Assembly: GCA_965219035.1 (NCBI GenBank) | Contig: CBDCMR010000004.1 | Coordinates: forward strand, 744,001-808,000 | Direction: 5' to 3' | Length of the DNA stretch: 64,000 bases | Source of the DNA: CBDCKN01 sp965219035 | GTDB taxonomy: Bacteria; Gemmatimonadota; Gemmatimonadetes; Longimicrobiales; Gaopeijiaceae | In this document: piece after piece, positions 25,773 to 33,973 of the stretch | Numbering within the stretch: the first letter of the stretch is position 1 | Layout: each line of letters begins with the position of its first letter | Program-made: the position numbers and the translations under genes | The notes under the pieces: generated by a model | What the model saw: the letters and a program-made list of their open reading frames with translations, nothing else | What the model was told of the DNA's origin: nothing | The model's database searches: none

Positions 25773-26352
25773 GCGGAGGCGAAATTTGGGAGCGGAAGTA
25801 GACCCACCGAAGGTCGTCGGGATCTAGTGCCCAATGAGTCCGCGTGTGCATTGGCGCCGAAACCGATGGCGATACCGATGATTCCAGCCGAGGCTACCCA
25901 CGTAGTGACGTCCCAGCCCCAAACTAGGAACAGAAAGTAAGCGGGCTGAACGGCGTGGGGTTTGCCGGAGACTCCATCAGTTGGGAGTATGGGGTCATAG
26001 CCCCAAGAGCCCAGGGAGAAGCACTGGTCGAGATTGCGAGCTCAACGGGTCGAAGGGTGGCAGAGTAGCGATGGCCTGGCCATGGAGGTAACGTTGCTGT
26101 TGAGGCGTGCTTGAGCCCACCAACGCCGATGCGAAGTCGGCTGTCCAACCTTCGCAAGTGGCTCCGCCCGTCCAGTCCGACGGCAGTGGCCTCCCGCGAG
26201 ATTGCCCGGATGGTAAAGAGTCACCTGGAGTCACGCACCTGGAGTATATAAGCTGTATCGATATCACCTCCTTGGAGCTGGGAAGTCAGAAGCGGGCTGC
26301 TTTAACCTGTTCGTAAGCCAAGAGGATAGCTCACGAAAGCCGCAGCATCGAT
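25773..26352. other. Non-coding stretch containing a lone IS3 end
   Basis: 580 bp between the DUF481-like gene and the sensor gene. Apart from the IS end at 25961-25998 I find no convincing gene; the frames are short and low in protein character. A small direct repeat (GTCACCTGGAG / GTCACGCACCTGGAG) lies near 26220-26250. Confidence 0.5.
25961..25998 (+). repeat. Solo terminal repeat of the IS3 type 1 element
   Basis: TTTGCCGGAGACTCCATCAG and the following TGGGGTCAT repeat, in reverse complement, the right end of the IS3 element at 24865-24902, including bases outside its inverted repeat. The rest of that copy is gone. It marks a second, deleted insertion or a rearrangement around the DUF481-like gene. 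Confidence 0.75.
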
Positions 26353-27003
26353 ATGGACAAGATATCGTTGGCGGACGTAGCGCACGCGCTGGACGCGATG
26401 ATCGACCTGCAGATGACGGCGCAGGCGCGCATCACCGCACATCTCGTTGCCGCGGCGGAGGCAGCCGGGTATGACGCGGCGCGCCTGATCGCGACCCTCG
26501 ACGATATCGCCGCGAATACGGTGGTCGACGAGTTCTGGATAACCGACGAGCAGGGCGTCGTCTACGTCACCAACGTCCGGGATGAAGGCAGTGCGCTGAC
26601 ACCGTTCCGGTTCGATCCCGATCCCGCCGTGCAGCCGCAGGCCTCGGTGTTTCACGTCCTTCTCTCGTCCTCCGTGGACAGCGACGACGTCGTGACGCAG
26701 GAAGCGCAGGTACGGGAGATCGACCACAGGGTCTACAAGTACGCCGACGTCTCGGGTGTCGACCGGCAGCGGATCGTCCAGGTCGGCAACGCCCTCGCAT
26801 TCGAGGAGCAAGTAAGCCAGAGCAACGCCTACGCCTCGCCCGTCATGACCTCAGTACTGGCGGAGTTCGACATGCCGGAACTCTTGAGCGACACTTACAC
26901 CAGTGAGTTCGACGAGATCAGGCCCATATTCGAGGAGATCCTCGGCCAGCAGATGATCGTGCAGGCGACGCTCGTGGAGCGCTTCACCGCCGCCGCCCCT
27001 CTC
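26353..27003 (+). pseudogene. Extracellular-sensor-like protein, cut by an insertion sequence
   Basis: Encodes MDKISLADVAHALDAMIDLQ, then FWITDEQGVVYVTNVRDEG and IDHRVYKYADVSGVDRQRIVQVGNAL. The latter two resemble the ligand-binding part of Cache/PAS-type chemoreceptors and sensor kinases, but there is no membrane helix in the preserved part. At 27004 the frame enters the end of an IS3-type element and stops at 27018, so any signalling domain downstream is lost. Confidence 0.55.
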
Positions 27004-27069
27004 TGCCAACTTAGGTGAGACACGGAACGAGTAAAGAATTAGAGTAGGGCGAAGGCAGAGAAACCGAGG

Positions 27070-27522
27070 ATGCTGGGACACCGAGAGAGAATGGAAGAGA
27101 ATGGAATCGCCCCACTAACCTGGGAGGGTAAGCGAAGCGCGGCAGCTGCTCCGGACGCGGAGGTGGTAGATAAGCCGACGCGCCGACGGTTTAGTCCGTC
27201 GTACAAGCTGCGGGTCGTCGAAGAAGCGGACCGGTGCACGGAGCCGGGAGAGGTAGGGCGACTCCTGCGACGGGAGGGCTTGTACTCGTCGCACCTGACG
27301 ACATGGCGCAAGGCGGTGCGGAGTGGGTCGCTGAGAGTGCTGTCGAAGAGACGAGGTCGAAAGCCGAGCGAACGGAATCCGCTGGAGGGGAAAGTGCGCA
27401 AGCTGGAGCGCGAGAACACTCGCCTGGAGAAGGAACTCGAGAAGGCGCGCCTGATCATCGACGTCCAGGGAAAAGTTGCAGGGCTGCTGGGATTGAGCCT
27501 CGAGGACGGGACGAACTCGTGA
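27070..27522 (+). CDS. IS3-family (type 2) transposase OrfA
   Basis: A 150-residue protein identical to OrfA of the complete copy. The N-terminal half has a helix-turn-helix (RRRFSPSYKLRVVEEADRC; YSSHLTTWRKAVRSG); the C-terminal half is coiled coil (KVRKLERENTRLEKELEKA). It binds IS ends; without a functional OrfB beside it, it could only act with the other copy or as a competitor. Confidence 0.88.
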   Translation: MLGHRERMEENGIAPLTWEGKRSAAAAPDAEVVDKPTRRRFSPSYKLRVVEEADRCTEPGEVGRLLRREGLYSSHLTTWRKAVRSGSLRVLSKRRGRKPSERNPLEGKVRKLERENTRLEKELEKARLIIDVQGKVAGLLGLSLEDGTNS

Positions 27523-27631
27523 AGGCGGCCGAGGCGCTGGCCACGTACGTAGGGGTAAAGCCCGCGTGCGATGCGCTCAGGGTCGCCCGAGCCACGTTCT
27601 ATCGTCGTCGGAGGCCATCGACCGGGCATCA
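27519..27631 (+). pseudogene. IS3-family (type 2) OrfB, 5' fragment
   Basis: Starts with a GTG overlapping the OrfA stop (GTGA) and reads VKAAEALATYVGVKPACDAL to TFYRRRRPSTGHQ, then leaves the element at 27631. Only 38 of 335 residues remain and none of the DDE core. Confidence 0.85.
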
Positions 27632-27678
27632 ACACCCAGTCATAGTTTACCGATGTCCGTAGGGATCCAGTAAGTGCT

Positions 27679-27712
27679 ATAAACAGTTATATCATAAACG
27701 GTTATGACTGTT
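27679..27712. repeat. Direct and inverted repeats before an integrase gene
   Basis: ATAAACAGTTAT (27679-27690) and ATAAACGGTTAT (27694-27705) are 12-bp direct repeats with one mismatch and a 15-bp period. Overlapping them, TCATAA-ACGG-TTATGA is a perfect inverted repeat with outer AACAG/CTGTT. This AT-rich patch 67 bp before the integrase start could be an integrase/excisionase arm site or an operator. Confidence 0.5.
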
Positions 27713-27778
27713 CTACAGCGCCCTGAACCACCCGTAGCGTCCCTTGATATCCGCTTGCATCCCCTATATTATTGTGGG

Positions 27779-28942
27779 ATGAATAGTGTGAAGCACTCGG
27801 CCAACCCGCCGCGAAAAACCAAGCCCAAGGGCCGCCATCCCGACAAGGCGTTGTCGGCCGCCTTCGTGCGCACGGCCCCGCCCGGCAGACATTGCGACGG
27901 CAATGGCTTGTACCTCTACGTGCAGCCTACGGGAACGCGGAGCTGGATTCAGCGGCTTGCGATCCGGGGCCGCAATCGCGAGCTCGGACTGGGCAGCGTG
28001 GCGCTGATTTCGCTGGCCGAGGCCCGCGAGCAGGCGCTGGCCAACCGCAAGCTCGTGCGCTCGGGCGGCGACCCGCTCGCCGAGAAACGCCGCACGCAGG
28101 GCGTGCCGAGCTTCGCGGAATCCGCCGTGAGGGTGATGGAACAGAAGCGGGCCGGTTGGCGCAGTCCGGGTCATAGCCGCGAGTGGATTTCGAGCCTCAG
28201 GCGCTACGCCTTCCCGCGCATCGGCGAGATGGCGGTCTCGGAGGTGACGAGCGCCGACGTGCTGGAGATCCTCACACCCATCTGGCACGTGAAGGCGCCC
28301 ACGGCCCGGCACGTGCACCAGCGTATCCGCACGGTGCTGGAATGGGCCGTGGCGATGGAGTTCAGGACCGACAACCCATGCGACCGAATCGAGCCCATCC
28401 TCGGAGCGCAGAACGACGTGGTGACACACATGCGGGCCTTGCCGCATCGCGACGTGGCGTCGGCGATCGAGACGGTGCGGGGGTCGGGGGCGCAGCCGGT
28501 CGTCAAGCTCGCGTTTGAGTTCGTGGTGCTGACGGCGGCGAGGTGGGGCGAGGTCCGGGGGGCCGAGTGGGCGCAGATCGATCGAAGGGAGGGAGTGTGG
28601 ACGATTCCCGCCACGCGGATGAAGGCGCAGCGCGAGCACCGGGTGCCGCTGTGCCGCCGCGCCACAGAGATTCTCAGCGCGGCGCGGAAGCTCGGCGACG
28701 GCAGTTCGCTGGTGTTCACCCGTGGGGGTGGCAAGGCGCTCTACGAAAAGCGGCTGCGCCGGCTTCTCCGGAACTGCAAGATCGCGGCCGTGCCGCACGG
28801 CTTCCGCTCGAGCTTTCGGGACTGGGCGGCAGAAGAGACGGATCATCCGCGCGAGGTCGTCGAGGCTGCGCTGGCACATGTGGTCCAGAACAAAGTCGAG
28901 GCGGCAAACGCCCACAGTTTTGGATGTTTATGTGATTATTGA
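27779..28942 (+). pseudogene. P4-type tyrosine recombinase lacking its catalytic C-terminus
   Basis: The ATG at 27779 is preferred to the upstream 27704 start because it fits the family N-terminus. Residues resemble P4/DUF4102 integrases: CDGNGLYLYVQPTGTRSW, then the core TAARWGEVRGAEW (Arg) and PHGFRSSFRDWAAE (HxxR). The ending EAALAHVVQNKVEAA should lead to the nucleophilic Tyr (AYxRSD), but here it reads ANAHSFGCLCDY and stops. The last ~40 residues have been replaced at about 28910, so it is inactive unless another Tyr substitutes. Confidence 0.85.
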
Positions 28943-28995
28943 ACTTACGGGCCTCGCTGGCCGGATTCCCGCCAATTGATTCCCGCTGATTGGCC

Positions 28996-30159
28996 TCAGG
29001 CGCGAACTCTGCGTCGGCTCTCTAGAGCTTTCCTGAGCTGTGCCTCGTCGGCCCGTTGGTAGCACTGCAGCACCGTTTTGGCCTCCTTCCAACCGCCGAG
29101 TTCGCAGAGCACCTTGAGCGGCTGGTCCATGAGGTCCGAGGCGAACTTCCGCCTCAGTGAGTGCCAGCCGCGGCCACGCTTCGGCTCCAGCCCCGCGAGC
29201 TTCTGAGCTCTGGTCCACCAGACACGCGCCAGCGGCCGGCTCACAGGCATCGTGGGATACTTCGGCGAGGGCAGCACCGGAGCATCCCCGATCCCGGGGT
29301 TCCTCGTTCGCGCCTCTTCGAGGACTGCGATTGCCTCAACGGTCACTGGTGTGCGGTGCTCATAGCCTGTCTTCTCGTGCTCTGCGCGCCACCGCACCAT
29401 CCCGTCTTCAAGGTCGATGTCCGACCATCGAAGCTGGCGGATCGCATTGATGCGGTGTCCGGTCTCGTGCGCGAGCACGAGCGCGACGCGGAACCGCCAG
29501 TCGACCTGCCGGGACACCCGGAGAAGCGCCTGGTACTCCACCTCGGTAAGGACTATGCGGGCCGGGTTCTTCTCCGTGGGTGTCTTTAGGCCCTTGAGCG
29601 GGTTCGACTCGAGAAGAACCTTCCCCTCCGCATCCCTCGACTTCCCGGCCCAGTTGAGAACCGCGATCAGGAACTTCAGGTCCCGTTCGATCATCCGGTC
29701 GGCCACCGGCTTGCCGCTCGGCCCGACCCTGCCCGCCCGCCGCTCCCGGATGAACCGGTCCCAGTCGCGCTGGGAGAGCGTTGCGGGCTTCCGGTCCCTG
29801 CCGAAGCAACCGAGGAACATCTTCATCGCGGCCCTGTCGTGCAGCCGCGACTGCCCACGCTTGGTGGGCGTCACCTCTTCACCGTAGATGTCAAAAAGCG
29901 TCTCCAGGGTGAGTGGTTCGGACTCGGCTTCCGCCTTGCCATGCATCTCCGGCCCGAGGTAGCCAGCGGCGAACTCGTCCGCCTGCCGCTTCGCCCGTCT
30001 CCAGTCGCGGTGCTTCAGCGACCTTGTGAGCCTGCGCCCGTTCTCGCGCCACTCGATCTGGAACAGGCCGGTCTTGGGATCGGGAAAGACCCGTACCCGG
30101 TTCCGGCCCCATTCGCCGGCGCCGTAGGAGCGCCGGATAGGTTTCGTGCGTGCCATCAT
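28996..30159 (-). CDS. Tyrosine site-specific recombinase / phage-type integrase (intact)
   Basis: A 387-residue integrase with all catalytic residues: Arg236 (TGHRINAIRQLRW), Lys263, HxxR at 333-336 (WHSLRRKF), Trp357 (GGWKEA) and Tyr367 (VLQCYQRAD). The N-terminal ~70 residues are an arm-type basic domain and 85-180 the SAM-like core-binding domain. The start overlaps the stop of the upstream excisionase-like gene (ATGA), so they form one operon. Likely drives integration and excision of a genomic island; the attachment site is not identified. Confidence 0.93.
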   Translation of the reverse strand: MMARTKPIRRSYGAGEWGRNRVRVFPDPKTGLFQIEWRENGRRLTRSLKHRDWRRAKRQADEFAAGYLGPEMHGKAEAESEPLTLETLFDIYGEEVTPTKRGQSRLHDRAAMKMFLGCFGRDRKPATLSQRDWDRFIRERRAGRVGPSGKPVADRMIERDLKFLIAVLNWAGKSRDAEGKVLLESNPLKGLKTPTEKNPARIVLTEVEYQALLRVSRQVDWRFRVALVLAHETGHRINAIRQLRWSDIDLEDGMVRWRAEHEKTGYEHRTPVTVEAIAVLEEARTRNPGIGDAPVLPSPKYPTMPVSRPLARVWWTRAQKLAGLEPKRGRGWHSLRRKFASDLMDQPLKVLCELGGWKEAKTVLQCYQRADEAQLRKALESRRRVRA

Positions 30160-30545
30160 TCGATTCCTCTCTCGATGATGGACTGCACGATCTGCGCGTT
30201 GGGAACTTCGCCTCGGCGATGCTTTTCCACCAGTCGCGGTGTGGCTGGCGCCTGGGTCTTCCGTGGCAGGTGCGAGCGGGCGATCCTGGGCGCGCCGGGC
30301 CTTCCGGTGTTGGGGATCCTGCCGTCGCGCACGAGGCGGCCGAGATGGTCAGCGGAGTAGCCGCTCTCCCTGGCGGCCTCCGTCAGCGAGAGGGTGGTCT
30401 CGTCCCTCTCCCTGAGCGTGGTCTCGAGCTCGGCCGCGCAGCTTTCGAGGGCCACGGCCGGCGTCTCGCCCCCGTACCGGCGGAGCGCCTTGGCCTGCGT
30501 CCGCCAGGTGGCTGGCAGGGTCTCGACGGACGCACGGCCGGTCAT
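30156..30545 (-). CDS. Excisionase-like helix-turn-helix protein
   Basis: A 129-residue protein from the ATG at 30545 (MTGRASVETLPATWRTQ); a longer frame to 30710 exists but its extra residues look non-coding. LSLTEAARESGYSADHLGRLVRDGRIPNTGRPGAPRI is a MerR/excisionase-type winged helix-turn-helix with a downstream basic segment. The 4-bp overlap with the integrase start implies translational coupling. A recombination directionality role is inferred from position. Confidence 0.75.
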   Translation of the reverse strand: MTGRASVETLPATWRTQAKALRRYGGETPAVALESCAAELETTLRERDETTLSLTEAARESGYSADHLGRLVRDGRIPNTGRPGAPRIARSHLPRKTQAPATPRLVEKHRRGEVPNAQIVQSIIERGIE

Positions 30546-30755
30546 GCGCGTCCGTCCGCTTTCATTGCCAGTCGCCCTCGGCGTCTCTGCGGAGCGCGTC
30601 GGTGAGGGCCGGGTCCCCCTCGCCGCGCCGAACAGAGCGTTCGGCGAGATCGACGCATCTATTGACGTTCCGTAGCGCTCCATGAAAGCCCAATAACATC
30701 TGATATACAACGAGTTAGGAGATTTCCATACTCCAGAGAGACCCCGTTACACCCC

Positions 30756-30785
30756 TTGACAGCCGGTAGTTTTATGGGGCACTAT
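30756..30785 (+). promoter_or_regulatory. Probable sigma-70 promoter for the P4-type integrase
   Basis: TTGACA at 30756-30761 and CACTAT at 30780-30785 with an 18-bp spacer lie about 40 bp upstream of the integrase start. The -35 box is perfect; the -10 box is weaker. Confidence 0.45.
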
Positions 30786-30825
30786 TCCGGGGCAGACTAC
30801 CGTATCCCTCACACGGTGCCCCAAC

Positions 30826-32157
30826 ATGCCACTGACCGACACGGCCATCCGGAAGGCCAAGCCCCGCGACAAGCCGCGCAAGCTCTACGACAGCCGCGGC
30901 CTGTACCTCGAGATCGCCCCGCGCGGCACCAAGGCCTGGCGCTTCAAGTACCGTTTCGCCGAGAAGGAGAAGCGGATCTCGATGGGCATCTATCCCGAGG
31001 TCTCGCTGAAGCTCGCCCGCGAGCGGCGCGACGAGGCCCGCAAGCTTCTGGCCCGGGAGATCGACCCGAGCGCCTACCGGAAGGCACGCAAGCAGTCGAA
31101 GCGGCAGTGGGCCAGCAACAGCTTCGAGGCTGTGGCCACGGAATGGCTCGCGAAGCATTCGCCCAATTGGTCCGCCCGCTACGCTTGGCGGATCGAATGC
31201 GATCTGGGAAAGGATGTGTTCCCGTGGATCGGAGCGAATCCGGTCGCGGAACTCACGGCGCCGGAGCTGCTGGCCGCGCTGCGCCGCATCGAGGAACGCG
31301 GCCACCTGGACATGGCGCATCGCACGCTTCAGCTCTGTGGGCGGATCTTGCGCTACGCGGTGGCGACGGGCCGGGCCGAGCGGGACGTGTCGTGGGACCT
31401 GCGCGGGGCGTTTCCTCCGGTGAAGCGGAGGCACTTCGCGGCGATCACCGATCCGAAGGAAGTCGGCCCCTTGCTCCGGCTGTTGGACGGCTACGTGGGA
31501 ACGCTTCCGGTACGCTGCGCCCTGCGTCTGGCGCCGCTGGTGTTCGTGCGCCCCGGAGAATTGCGCAAGGCCCAGTGGCCCGACATCGACCTCGATGGAG
31601 CCGAGTGGCGCTACACGGTGACGAAGACCGACACGCCGCATGTGGTGCCCCTGGCGCGTCAGGCGGTCGAGATCCTTCGCGAGGTTCATAGCCTGACCGG
31701 ACACGGCCGCTACGTCTTCCCGAATGTACGCTATCCGAGCCGGGAGCGGCCGATGAGCCGCGCCACACTGTGGGGCGCGTTCCGGGCGTTGGACATCCGG
31801 CGGGACCGGATGACGCCGCACGGCTTCCGGGCGATGGCGCGCACCATCCTGGACGAGGTGCTGGGCTTCCGGCCCGACTTCATCGAGCACCAGCTGGCCC
31901 ACGCGGTCAGGGATCCCAACGGCCGGGCCTACAACCGCACGGCGTTCCTGCCCGAGCGTAGACACATGATGCAGGCTTGGGCCGACTATCTGGACCGGCT
32001 CAAGACCGGGGAAGAGATCGAGCCGGGGACTCTCGGCGCCGGGGCCTCCCGCATCCCAACGTCTCCGGGGATCCGAAACGCCGACTCATGGCTCGACGTT
32101 CCCGGCAGCCCACGGTCTGGCGTTCTCCGCGGGTCCGCGCCCGGTCCTCTGGGCTAG
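30826..32157 (+). CDS. P4-type tyrosine integrase (intact)
   Basis: A 443-residue integrase. MPLTDTAIRKAKPRDKPRKL and DSRGLYLEIAPRGTKAWRF form the DUF4102 arm-binding domain. The catalytic set is complete: Arg242 (VRPGELRKAQW), HxxR 332-335 (PHGFRAMA), His359 (HQLAHAV) and Tyr369 (AYNRT). The ~45 residues after DYLDRLKTG are Gly/Pro/Ser-rich and look like read-through past the normal end. Such integrases insert islands, often at tRNA genes. It diverges from the other integrase operon. Confidence 0.93.
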   Translation: MPLTDTAIRKAKPRDKPRKLYDSRGLYLEIAPRGTKAWRFKYRFAEKEKRISMGIYPEVSLKLARERRDEARKLLAREIDPSAYRKARKQSKRQWASNSFEAVATEWLAKHSPNWSARYAWRIECDLGKDVFPWIGANPVAELTAPELLAALRRIEERGHLDMAHRTLQLCGRILRYAVATGRAERDVSWDLRGAFPPVKRRHFAAITDPKEVGPLLRLLDGYVGTLPVRCALRLAPLVFVRPGELRKAQWPDIDLDGAEWRYTVTKTDTPHVVPLARQAVEILREVHSLTGHGRYVFPNVRYPSRERPMSRATLWGAFRALDIRRDRMTPHGFRAMARTILDEVLGFRPDFIEHQLAHAVRDPNGRAYNRTAFLPERRHMMQAWADYLDRLKTGEEIEPGTLGAGASRIPTSPGIRNADSWLDVPGSPRSGVLRGSAPGPLG

Positions 32158-32506
32158 CGCGGACACACCGGCTGGACGGCTGGCGAACTGGCGATCCGCC
32201 GCCCCGCAGCGGCGCTGAACGGCCTTCCGGCACGGATACCTGATTCGGGAGCGACCCCAGGAGGGCGGGGGCAGGTGCGCAAACACACCTGGCCCCGAAC
32301 CCGTACCAGGCCCTCGGCCTGGGGGGTCGCTACCGCCTCGGACGGTGCCGCCCGTACAGCGCTGGCCGGCCTGTCCGCGGAAGCGCAAGACGCTGCCGCG
32401 CCAGCGGATAGGCGGGAAGCTCCGTGTGAATCGCCGGGGCGCCGAAGTGTGAATTGTACCCCCGCGTCGTTTGCGCACTCCAGTGCGGCCGTAAGTCGCG
32501 CGCCGC

Positions 32507-32990
32507 TCATCGGTAGCGAGCCCCGGCGAGGCGCGCGGTCCGCCATGTGCTGCCGCGGCGGATTGAGGCGCGGGCGGCCTGCCGTCGGGCCTGTTTCTCC
32601 AGCGCCACGCTGCGCTTCATGGCGGCCTGGAGACCGCCGTACTTCTCCAGGATCGGGACCGCGCCCGCGAGAATGGCCTCCTCGATCCGGGCGAGCTCCT
32701 TGCGAACCTGGGGGTCGAGTCGGCCCAGTCGGCTGGACCGGAGGGCTCGGCCCAGTGGCGCATGACTCGCCGTGCCCGCTCAAGCTCTCTCGAGGTGCGA
32801 CCGACCGCGACAACCTCGACGGATCGGCCTCGTCTCCCAAGCGCGTGCCAGAGCCCGCGGTGCGCCGCACCCCAGGAGCGGAGCGCGGTCGCGGTCGCGT
32901 GGCCGGGATCGGCGTAGACGAAGACGGCGCTCTCGGCGTCCAGCGCGACGGGCAGCTTTGTAATGTTCAGAGATGTTCAGTACGGTACGC
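32507..32990 (-). pseudogene. Decayed mobile-element protein (replication-relaxation-like?)
   Basis: On the - strand one frame gives LPVALDAESAVFVYADPGHATA and SVEVVAVGRTSRELERARRVMRHW; a second continues with LDPQVRKELARIEEAILAGAVP and AAMKRSVALEKQARRQAA to a stop at 32507. Joined, this resembles the C-terminal part of a plasmid or conjugative-element protein with a replication-relaxation-type fold. The assignment is tentative and at least one frameshift is needed. Confidence 0.35.
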
Positions 32991-33265
32991 GAGCTGTTGG
33001 ACACCGCCGCCAGCGCCAGCGCCACCGCCCCCACATGGCTCGCTGGAAGCTTGGTCACGGGACGTAGCGCAACCGGGAGGCCGGTCTGGGCAAAGCGTCG
33101 CGCCCGTCCGACCCCACAGCGCCTGCGGCGGCTTTCCCCCGGCCCCTGAGGCGATTAAGCCGTCGCCCTGGTTCCTGAGGATGCCCGTCCTTCACGGCCC
33201 TCCACAGGTGCTGGGACTAACATAGGATGTGGTACCGCTCTTGGGGGCAGGTCAGATCATCGTGG

Positions 33266-33299
33266 ATAGATCAATAGTAAGTATTGTATTATCAATAGG
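33266..33299. repeat. AT-rich patch with direct and inverted repeats
   Basis: ATCAATAG occurs twice around CAATAGTAAGTATTG, itself a 5-bp inverted repeat with a 5-nt loop. It is conspicuous in a GC-rich setting and lies at the end of the integrase region, so it is a candidate recombination or regulatory site. Confidence 0.35.
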
Positions 33300-33960
33300 T
33301 TAGACTCTATATGCCTTGATCACGTCAAGCATGGCCTGTTCGTCTTCGTCCCACGCCGTCTGAATCATCCGTAGCGCTGCCGTGGCAGTCGGGGCCTGCC
33401 GGGCGAGCGCGCGGTTCTGCGGCGGCAGCAGCCCCCCGGCGGTCGCACGATCTAGGAAGGCGAACAGGTGGTCGTAGTAGCCGTCGATGTTGGCGAAGCA
33501 GCACGGCTTCTCGTGCAGCTCCAGCGGTCGCTGCGACCAGCACAGGGCTTCGAAGATCTTCTTCCAGCGTGCCGAACCCGCCGGGCAGAGCGATGCATCC
33601 CTGCGACAGCTGCTGCATAAGATGTTTGCGCTCGTGCATCGTGGCGACTTCGAGGAGCTGGCTGAGGCCCTCGTGCGCGAGTTCCTGATACGACAATTGC
33701 CGGGGGACCACACCGATGACGAAGCCGCCGCCCTCGAGCACAGCATTTGCCACCACACCCATCAGTCCGACGCTCGCGCCGCCATACACCAGCCCGATGC
33801 CCTCTGCCGCCATCAGTCGCCCGAGGGCATCGGCCTCGTCGATGTAGCGCTGCTCCCGTCCTAGGTTGCCGCCCAGGTAGACGCAAATGCTCCTTCCGCT
33901 GGGCGGTCCCGCGAGTTCGGGGCGGTCCTCGCCCACGTCCGATGCTCCAGCGTCTGGCAT
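33300..33960 (-). pseudogene. LOG-family protein (Rossmann-fold phosphoribohydrolase-like), frameshifted
   Basis: Frame 1 from 33960 gives SICVYLGGNLGREQRY, VYGGASVGLMGVVANAVL and the signature LPGGFGTLEE. The continuation IFEALCWSQ and ANIDGYYDHLFAFLDRA to the stop at 33300 is in another frame. One extra base next to GAAGAAG near 33548-33556 explains the shift. LOG proteins cleave nucleoside 5'-monophosphates (cytokinin activation in plants and some bacteria). Repaired, the protein would be of normal length, so a sequence error is possible. It lies 13 bp downstream of the transporter gene on the same strand. Confidence 0.8.
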
Positions 33961-33973
33961 CCCGTACGTCTTC

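Larger units (their letters stand above)
27004..27631 (+). mobile_element. IS3-family element (type 2), 3'-truncated copy
   Basis: From TGCCAACTTAGG at 27004 this is almost base-for-base the complete element at 48306-49861 (reverse strand) until about 27631, where homology stops inside OrfB. The near identity means a recent event. The flanking CCCTCTC is shared by both copies. Confidence 0.9.
32158..33299. other. 1.1-kb region with a decayed gene and an AT-rich patch
   Basis: No intact gene is visible. A long + strand frame at 32275-33225 is Arg/Ala/Pro/Ser-rich without protein character and is antisense to the better - strand fragment listed next. The last ~80 bp turn AT-rich with short repeats. 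Confidence 0.5.

Noticed and set aside
32275..33225. 316-codon + strand frame
   Set aside because: Arg/Ala/Pro/Ser-rich translation typical of antisense GC-rich DNA; the - strand frames look like a decayed gene.
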